This document shows, piece by piece, positions 44,974 through 51,652 of a DNA stretch of 51,652 bases. Source of the DNA: Priapulus caudatus (lineage: Eukaryota; Priapulida; Priapulimorpha; Priapulimorphida; Priapulidae); the NCBI RefSeq assembly GCF_000485595.1, contig NW_014577236.1, forward strand, positions 3,804-55,455. The letters run 5' to 3'. The notes under the pieces were generated by a model. It searched no databases. It worked only from the letters and a program-made list of their open reading frames with translations, and had not been told where the DNA came from. Numbering within the stretch: the first letter of the stretch is position 1; the number at the start of each line of letters is the position of its first letter. A program made the translations under genes and the position numbers.

Positions 44974-47054
44974 TGCCGCACACCCACACACGACACACTA
45001 CAGCACACACTCACGCAGACGTACACACACACGGCACAAGCACACGCACACGCACAACGCACCCGCACCAGCACACGCACACGCCACACCACACGCCACA
45101 ACGCCGACGACGCACAGCACACGCCCACGCACACACAAAACACACACCACCTCACACACACACACCACACACGGCGCTGCGCGCGCGCAGCGCATGCGCT
45201 ATGCGTAATCATACTAAGTCATGATGTAATACGATTGAGGCGTCGAGCGTTGTCACAATTCACCTTTGGGCATATAACTATCAACACAATGACAAAAAGG
45301 CTTAATAATAGTTAATTATGCCATGTGCCCAGCCTTATAAGCGTATCTCGGCCCATCTGAGATCCAGCATATCTGCAGAATCATCATGGCCTGGCCGAAT
45401 CACACAGCAAAGTAAGAAACCTATCACACGAAATCTCCGTTTCCCCGAGTAAGCTCTGAGCCAGAAGGTCAGTAATAACGGACTACAAGAGCCCTGCGTA
45501 AAATGTCGACTATACGCTGTTACTCGTGTGCGCAATACGTACGTAACATCGTATTTTCGTTTGGCGTCCGTGTGGTTCACGGTTCAGTACTTCCACGACG
45601 CTGTTTGACCACGTCTTGCAAACAAAAACTGCAAGCGGCGAATTCTAGATAACGACTGCCTTGGTCCCAGCGTCGGTATGCACTGTGGTAATGCATGTAC
45701 GAATCGCCAGACTTCCATTCAAACTTGAAATGGCATAGTTTTCTATCGATGCGCGTGTTGTTGTCTTGGAACCGCTCATAATGGCAATGCGCCGACGGCG
45801 CGGGCGTTTGGCGGCCCAGCCGATTATCCGCGCCGTAATCAAAACGCAATGGAGTTTTTTTTCTTAATTCGGCTTGGCGCGCGATTTGTTACGAATAACA
45901 CGCACAACTACAGGTAACTTGTTTTGCGGATCATTTCCTAGTCTGACGCCCTCGCGCGTGGTTTGTTTATGCCGCAACGCGGAGGAGGGTAGAGCGAGAC
46001 CGGAGTCTGACGTGTGTGAGGTGTTCGTTGTGGGTGCGGGTGTACGTGGATGAGTCGAAGGTAGAGGGGCGCGAGAGGTGGTGGTGGGTGCGCGCGGCTG
46101 GGGAGCAGTGAGCGAAATGTGGACGTTGAAGTGCGGACTTGAAAGTAACTGAAAGCCGATGAGATGGATCTGCGTTATGCGCGCACGCGATCGACCGGCT
46201 CTTTTGTTAAACTGATGTTTCAAAAGTTGTCCATTTTCTGTGATAACCGACCCTCCGAAACAGTTTGTTAAGCCCGGCGCACACTGAGTTATTTTTAATC
46301 AAGTAAAATGACGGCCCGAGTCAAATTACTCCACAACGAAAATCCCGCCGCACACGTGAGTAAACTGACGCAGTGCGTCAAATTAGCTTCCAACGAAAAA
46401 TCCGCGCACACGTGAGTAAAATGACTCATGCGTCATTTAACTTGAGTAAAATAACTCACGTGTGCGCCGGGCTTAAAAAAATTACTAATAAAAAGAACAC
46501 GTTCATTGCCAATGCATAATTCGAACAGAATTATTTCGAACTGACGCAATAACAATAGCGACACATCAGTGGCGTATTTAACTTGTTTTAATTGTGACGC
46601 AACAAGAAGAAACAGATTGACACGTCTGCCATTCTAAACGAAGCTTATCAATCAGCCAGGTTATGTCAGTGAGCAATTAAGCCTATTATTATAGTATATA
46701 GTACTATGATAAACGTTATTTGTGTAGGGCACAAACAACACTATACACGCTTACACTGAATCTCCATCAACGAATAGTAAACACAGCGGCTTATTTTGAA
46801 GACAACAACATATAACAGTTTGCATGCAGGCCACACAAGAAATCACATGAACGTCTCCTTGTTGGCAGACTTACACAGTCCTCTTGGCTCGCTATGCTCG
46901 TCGTACTCGTATCACTCGGAACGCCGACGGTCTGCAGACTCGAACGGGATCCTCGACTTCCTATGCTACTACCGCTAGATCCAAGAGTATCCAGCGAAGC
47001 CTTCCGGCGCAGGTTGGTCGTAGAAACGTGCTTCAACATTTCGAAATAACCCAC
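39116..47054 (-). CDS. Protein with two tandem Ras-association domains (Rau-like), 5' incomplete
   Basis: Six exons in transcript order: 46875-47054, 41365-41542, 41026-41110, 40783-40846, 39873-40011, 39116-39312. All have GT/AG borders and compatible phases, totalling 280 codons to a TAA at 39116-39118. Exon 1 here is basic and Ser-rich (LRRKASLDTLGSSGSS). RA1 starts KVYARAVRSDIEYKTIL and ends ILEDDASPLVLQ. RA2 starts VKIHVANLIEG, LYYKSLLISQMTSAREVI and ends PLRFQECWDDERHYAFIL. The tail is RRRRVSKSRLSRSQSSSSGS. RA domains bind GTP-loaded Ras or Rap, so the product is probably a cytosolic or membrane-recruited effector or adaptor. Drosophila Rau also has two RA domains, but homology was not tested. 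An acceptor at the first exon implies further upstream exons, and the 5.3-kb intron could hide more. Confidence 0.85.
40548..40568 (-). repeat. Short interstitial telomere-type repeat (CCCTAA)3
   Basis: GACCCTAACCCTAACCCTAACC. Three units in the intron between RA-gene exons at 40783 and 40011. No 52-bp module beside it. Confidence 0.9.
41546..42330. other. Intronic stretch of the RA-domain gene, nothing recognised
   Basis: A 108-codon minus frame at 41643-41969 has no family resemblance and no obvious splice framing, so it is not called. No repeat was identified. Confidence 0.4.
42335..42483. repeat. ACATGATT/ACATGATAC minisatellite
   Basis: Repeats of TACATGAT with higher-order unit ATTATGATGAACATACATGATACATG present about three times. 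Confidence 0.9.
42708..42950. repeat. TA and interrupted (GT)n microsatellite
   Basis: TA tract, then GT repeat with GGTG and TTG interruptions and a short GCGT block near 42900. Non-coding, intronic. Confidence 0.95.
43331..43912. mobile_element. Fold-back DNA element made of near-palindromic 17-mers
   Basis: Terminal inverted repeats GATAATCCTGGTAACTAACA (43331-) and its complement ending 43912. The left arm carries about seven copies of CAATACACTGTGTATTG separated by short spacers such as AGCTTTCAA and AATACCTTCTAA. The right arm carries the same words in reverse orientation (CACAGTG centre). A central AT-rich spacer (about 43605-43737) has no frame. Total 582 bp. Arms made of repeated sub-units fit Foldback-type or MITE elements. 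No transposase. A target-site duplication was not evident. Confidence 0.85.
44782..44872 (-). other. Degenerate tRNA-like segment with perfect A box
   Basis: On the minus strand GGCCTGTGGCTGAGCGGTAAGC contains TGGCTGAGCGG (44855-44865), a perfect pol III A box in D-arm context. About 45 nt later GGTTATCGAATA (44801-44812) is a poor B box, followed by a seven-T run (44782-44788). Likely a decayed tRNA gene or tRNA-derived SINE. No anticodon can be assigned. Confidence 0.4.
44925..45190. repeat. CA/GCAC-rich microsatellite
   Basis: GCAC repeat (44936-44972), then degenerate CACACGCAC text to 45190. The apparent histidine/arginine-rich frames are artefacts. Confidence 0.95.
45191..46267. other. 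Intronic CpG-containing stretch, no supported exon
   Basis: Frames of 80-120 codons exist on the minus strand but show no domain and no consistent splice framing. 45780-46200 is relatively GC- and CpG-rich, so an alternative promoter or first exon of the RA gene is possible but not shown. Confidence 0.35.
46268..46476. mobile_element. Short MITE with TTAA target site
   Basis: TTAAGCCCGGCGCACAC at the left and GTGTGCGCCGGGCTTAA at the right are exact reverse complements. The inside repeats GAGTAAAATGACTC-type words three to four times. Length about 209 bp including TTAA. A TTAA border is the hallmark of piggyBac-type target sites. No coding capacity. Lies in the first RA-gene intron. Confidence 0.85.
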
Positions 47055-47089
47055 CTGATGGAGAAAAAACCGTAAACGCTTAATGACAA

Positions 47090-47310
47090 TGATGATTGAT
47101 CACAAGGGAGCATAATAACACGCGTGAATAAAAACTTTCGAAAAAGTTCCAATGAATTTGGTGCATGTTATTAACAGCTGCTCTGATCTATTACGAGATG
47201 GTATCGACCATTAGGTGCTAATAGGGATAAACATTAGCATAGCTGTTATATCTCGAAAATACAAGACAATCGTGGCTGATGGGAGTAGATTGCTTTAATG
47301 CGGCTTAACC
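47090..47310. other. Upstream of the first seen RA-gene exon, nothing recognised
   Basis: AT-rich. No acceptor/donor pair enclosing a plausible exon was found. Confidence 0.35.
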
Positions 47311-47334
47311 CAAGGTTTGCAATGCTATAGCGAT

Positions 47335-47360
47335 AATGACGATAACTACATCGATGATGA

Positions 47361-47399
<39 letters not shown>

Positions 47400-47507
47400 C
47401 GACGACAATGATAATGATTATGAGAAGTTTTTTTTCTTCTTCTTCTTCTTGTTCTTGTTCTTGTTGTTGTTCTTCTTCTTCTTCTTCTTGTTCTTGTTCT
47501 TCTTGTT

Positions 47508-47538
<31 letters not shown>

Positions 47539-47565
47539 TTATTATTATTATTATTATTATAGGAA
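47335..47565. repeat. Trinucleotide cluster: GAC/GAT, TTC/TTG, TTA
   Basis: GATGACGACGATGAC-type run, then (TTC)n with TTG variants (about 47430-47535), then (TTA)n to 47561. It gives artefactual Asp-rich, Phe-rich and Arg-rich frames. Confidence 0.95.
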
Positions 47566-48751
47566 AGAGATGATGAGGAGGAGGAAGGGAGGAGGGGGAG
47601 CAGGAAGGCATTGGGCGAGGAAGGTAAATTAAGTGAAGAAATTAGGAATGCGCGGATGGCGACAATGATGGAAGGAAAACAGAATGTATAGGAAGGCGAG
47701 GAGGAGGGAGTGACGGGGTAAACAATCACACTGATAACAACGACAACGCCGTCGATGGCATGACGATTGTGACCAATGGTCCGTAATCACTAACCGTAGC
47801 CGCATTAACAATAATAATAAAATAACAATAATAATAATAATGATAAGAAAATGACCGACGATTCAGATTTCTATCTCCATTTCTAATTATCAATTCCAAT
47901 TCCAATTACTCAGGGTGTGGAACGCTTGTGTACGCGTATATAGACTCGCACAGCACCTTTAGCTGTCAGATTATGCTTTCATTTATTTATTGTATTCCGG
48001 CAGCAGGCAGACGATTCTTTAGCCTGTAAATCTCAAGGTCATGCATTTTGAAATCGAAAACATTCCGCGGAGGAAACGTGCACCTAACATGCCTTTCCTA
48101 CTTAATGATTACCGCAGAAGCTCGCGCCAAATCGCTGCCAATCTTCACACCGGCGCGGCTCGCAACATATAATTTCCGATGTCTACCTTCGCGTACTGTG
48201 GCACCTCAAAGCTAGCACACTGCAGAGTCTCGCTGCCTCATGTATACTAGCTCTCTGCCCTGGCATCCGCCACAAAGGTAAGACGCGTGTTATGATTTCC
48301 CCCGACCGCCCCGGTCGGAAGAGGCGGGGCAGCACATGGCGTTTACATCATCATTTCGTTTTCTCGGTGCGCGGTCTTTTATATCGGATGCAGTCATGGC
48401 TATCTCCACGTGGGTCGCGTATTTCCCACCTATATATATATATATATAGCGCCGCGAAGCCTATTATTACGTTCTACATATGGCCGGCGTCCAGTTGCGG
48501 AAATAGGAGCGTTGAAAAATCCTAGGGTACCTGCTGGGGTGCTATTAGCGTTATCAGTAGCAATATCTTAATTGTTCGTGGTATTATATTATTATTATTT
48601 ATTGCTAGAATTATTATAGTTATCAACATAATTTTATCAAAGTACTTGGTTTTCCATGACACCTTCCTATATGTTTATATTACTTTCCTAATTCCTTCTC
48701 CCTTCCTTCTTTCTTCCCCCTTTCTTCTAGCACTTTCCTATATAATCATAT

Positions 48752-48752
<1 letters not shown>

Positions 48753-48846
<94 letters not shown>

Positions 48847-48950
48847 TGGTGGTCGCGCGTGCGTGCGTTCGTTGCGTGGTGTGTGTGTGTGTGTGGTGCG
48901 CGCGAGCGAGCGCGGTGCGTGCGTGCGTTCGTGGCGTCGCGGCGCGAGTG
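48753..48950. repeat. (GT)n then GCGT-rich microsatellite
   Basis: Clean GT tract 48753-48838, then GTGG/GCGT-rich degenerate repeat to about 48950. Confidence 0.95.
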
Positions 48951-51652
48951 CGTGTAAACAGGATACACATAACTGCGCGCGTAGTCAAGCAGGTTCAGGT
49001 GGCTAACGCGGCTCACCGACGTGGGAAAGTGACAGCAGAGGTACGCATATATAACTGTTGCTAGTTTACAGTTCGGATATAGGTCGCTTGATCTACAGAT
49101 TGACATAACGTATAATCGCGGAATATCGAGACTCAAGTCCACAAAGCGTGTATCCGGCCAGAAATCATCAATGGTATTTATGGCGTAATAAGCGAAAGTA
49201 AGCGCGACACGTGTTCAAATCATTCTCTATCCACTACCCGGGGATTGCCCGCAATCACTATCATACGGTTCTCAAAGTTTAACAACTCAACCAACTAAAA
49301 AAAATAAAGAAGGTTTAAAGTTTAAAATCCACCAGCGAAATTTTAAAAACAATCAAACTAAATCAAAATAAATCCGTTTCAAAATCTAAACGCGCGTATA
49401 AGCATACGAGCTTGGTGTGAAGCAGCGACACCGACTCTCTCAGCATTAGATCAACGACTACCAGCGTGTCTCGCTTCGCACACGGCCCTCCTACACGCCG
49501 AAGATCGAGCAACCTAAGCCAGATATCTATTGTACGGCAAGCCGCTGTCAAAGTGTTGGCGATGCTATCTCGCAGTCCGTCTCGGCATTCTTTCGCATTC
49601 GTTCCCACGACCGCGCCACGGCACTAATCAGCAATGACCGGCGCTCGTAATGGGGCGCCGCGCAGCCGTGCGCGGCTGTGTACCGGCTGAATGGCGATCG
49701 AGCCTCGTTACGTTTACACGTCGTGGAAGAACTTAAAAGAAAATGGGCAAGAATGCCGAAAGCGCTCTACTCGAGGCTGAAAGAAGCGATCTAATCCATC
49801 TCGATCGAGTCGTTCGACTTTAAAAGCGATGGTCGTCGGCGTTGAAGGGTTCTTCTTGTAGATTTTAGACGTGATTGTGACCGAGTGTGACCGCAATCGA
49901 CAATTGCACTCTTTAGAGTCGCGCGAAGGAATGCACAGCGTAACGGCGATAACGTCTTCGTTTTTATATGGCAAGGGAGAAATTCCACGTATAACGTTAA
50001 AGTCGAATACGCGACCATGATTCTATAGCGCGTAAACTCCGAACTGGCATGCAGCGAATATATAGATTACACGTTTATCGTGGTGAAATACTCATTTTTA
50101 ATATGAATTTATGTCATTGTTTTATAATGGTGGCAATAACCTATAGCGATAACAACTTACATATTTTTTACTGGGAATTAGATATCCTTGTGGCGATGGT
50201 GATGCAGTCAAATGCATGTATGTCCTATGTTGATGGTAGATGGGCTAACACACTAAACCTTTCATGCAGAAATCGCGTCATCAATAATATATCCTGTGTG
50301 ATATATCTACCGCTGTAGGTGATACTCTTTCAATATAGTTTGTCAGATTTGATGTCTAGAAATGTTTACTATATCGCGTACACATATAAGAATTATTCTG
50401 TCTACATAGAATTCCTCTTGCGCGAAATTTGAAAAAAAATATTTCATCATACAAAGCGGCGTACGTTTGTAAACATGCGCGCTGCGGGGTGCGTGTGTGC
50501 GCGGCGTATATGTGTATTATTGTTGTTGCGTGCTTTGTTGCATTTACTGTTGTTAGCACAAGACGCTGGTATCCATCGGTAACTATTAATGACGCACTAT
50601 GAAAACGACCTGCAGTGACCTCGTGTCTTGCACCATGAACCCTATTGAATCGCATCAAAACGCCAGCTCTACACGAAGAGCAAACACTCTTTCACCGGAA
50701 AATCATTTACGCGCAACTGTTTGCGCTCGGCTATAATTTTTATGACCATACAAAGCTCGAAGGAGGTAGTTAGACACGCTGCGCGTTGACAGAAATAACA
50801 TAAGCTCGCGAATGATAAAATCCCTTTTCGTCTGCGACGAATAACGCGACACGCACAAGTTTGCAAAATAATCATACTAAGGCCCTAATCAATAATCCCC
50901 TGTGTAGAAGCATCTAGGGCCAATATACACCGAGCTATAGTCTCTGTGCTATGCGACGATTCAGAAAGCCGAGTAGCCCTTGCACCGTTCTCGTACCACG
51001 TGAATCGAATGACTGGGATCGTCTGAGATTCCAACGAGCAAACGGCCGAGCTCTATAAAACGGGGCATTCATCGTTTTCAATATAATAATCATGGCATGC
51101 ATGCGATAGTAGTTTGCGCTTTTAGAGAATGCACGTCGGTGCCATTGTTACGGCGTGGCTCGCTGCTCTAGCACTGCGCTATTGAATATCGTCGCGCCGC
51201 ACTACTACTAGAACAACAGTAGAAGTTTCCCGCTTTATCGACGCAGATCAGGAACCATGAAAAATCCCGATAGCGATGGTCCTGATTAAGTAGTGAACAC
51301 TATAACGGGCGTAAGGATTGCGTGTTAAGGCAGATGGCATTCAAGCGATGCCCTCGTCTACACGGGACCACTGCCCTACGGCAGTATAGTAAGCCCGCTG
51401 TAATCAAGGCTATTAGTCATAAGGTATCGCTCGTTTAGATGCAGCTGCACATGACACCTTGGCGACGTGTGCGGCGCTGTTGACGGATGTATACGCGAGA
51501 GGGCGAGTTCGTCCGACGCGTCTGTCCACCGAAGCAGCGCCAATCGACATCTGATGACAGCTGCCTCAACTTTTGACTAGTGACCGTGAGATAGGGGTTG
51601 TTCTAGCGAAGCCGGAACGTATTAATATTACGAGGAACGAATGAAAACAAAA
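48951..51652. other. Right-hand intergenic region, no supported gene
   Basis: Frames up to 100 codons on both strands, none with recognisable motifs or splice framing. Contains CpG-rich patches (49500-49700, 51100-51550) and a lone TATAAAA at 51054. Confidence 0.4.
51054..51095 (+). promoter_or_regulatory. Possible TATA-type core promoter
   Basis: CTCTATAAAACGGGG with TCATCGTTTTCA about 20-30 nt downstream, in CpG-containing sequence. No gene can be read behind it within the window, so this is weak. Confidence 0.2.

Noticed and set aside
47317-47611. Asp-rich, Phe-rich and Arg/Lys-rich frames
   Set aside because: Trinucleotide repeat artefacts with no flanking exon signals.

Overview
The window is animal nuclear DNA. 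Its protein-coding genes are split by many short introns with GT/AG borders. It is rich in microsatellites, has interstitial TTAGGG tracts, and carries Ty3-type, Penelope-like and MITE-type mobile elements. The gene content (a metazoan rifampicin-phosphotransferase/PEP-synthase-like protein) and the repeat style suggest a marine invertebrate, for example a lophotrochozoan or a non-vertebrate deuterostome. The species cannot be fixed from the sequence. There are no bacterial operons.

Layout. 0.15-0.45 kb: short tandem repeats. 0.47-5.26 kb: a Ty3/gypsy LTR retrotransposon on the minus strand. Its pol is long but it carries three visible breaks, and its upstream LTR is cut to 28 bp. 5.27-10.07 kb: gene-poor DNA bounded by two inverted copies of a 52-bp module that runs into TTAGGG repeats. 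11.31-11.46 kb: a hairpin with TTAGGG in its loop. 11.68-30.80 kb, plus strand: a large multi-exon gene like rifampicin phosphotransferase/PEP synthase. Twenty-seven phase-consistent exons give 1068 clean codons covering an N-terminal beta-rich domain, an ATP-grasp-like PPDK_N domain and a helical middle domain. The last three exons, which encode the mobile phosphohistidine domain, carry a stop and frame breaks. A decayed Ty3-like element lies just before them. The 5' exon(s) with the start codon were not found. Inside this gene a 10-N gap is flanked by two near-identical 1.3-1.55 kb segments, most simply an unmerged contig overlap.

31-36.4 kb: repeats only. These are a 1.3-kb direct repeat with an LTR-like TATA box, a Penelope-like GIY-YIG endonuclease remnant in a fold-back arrangement, and long GT/CT/TA tracts. 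39.1-47.05 kb, minus strand: a second gene with six phase-consistent exons. It encodes a Ser/Arg-rich segment, two tandem Ras-association (RA) domains and a basic Ser-rich tail, reminiscent of Drosophila Rau. Its 5.3-kb intron holds a fold-back element built from CAATACACTGTGTATTG-type palindromes and a TTAA-flanked MITE. 47.1-51.65 kb: microsatellites and CpG-containing non-coding DNA with no gene I can support.

The two genes have no evident functional link. One is a putative ATP-dependent dikinase-type phosphotransferase of unknown substrate, the other a putative Ras/Rap effector or adaptor. All exon borders were read by eye from splice consensus, reading phase and family resemblance. No alignment or database search was run.
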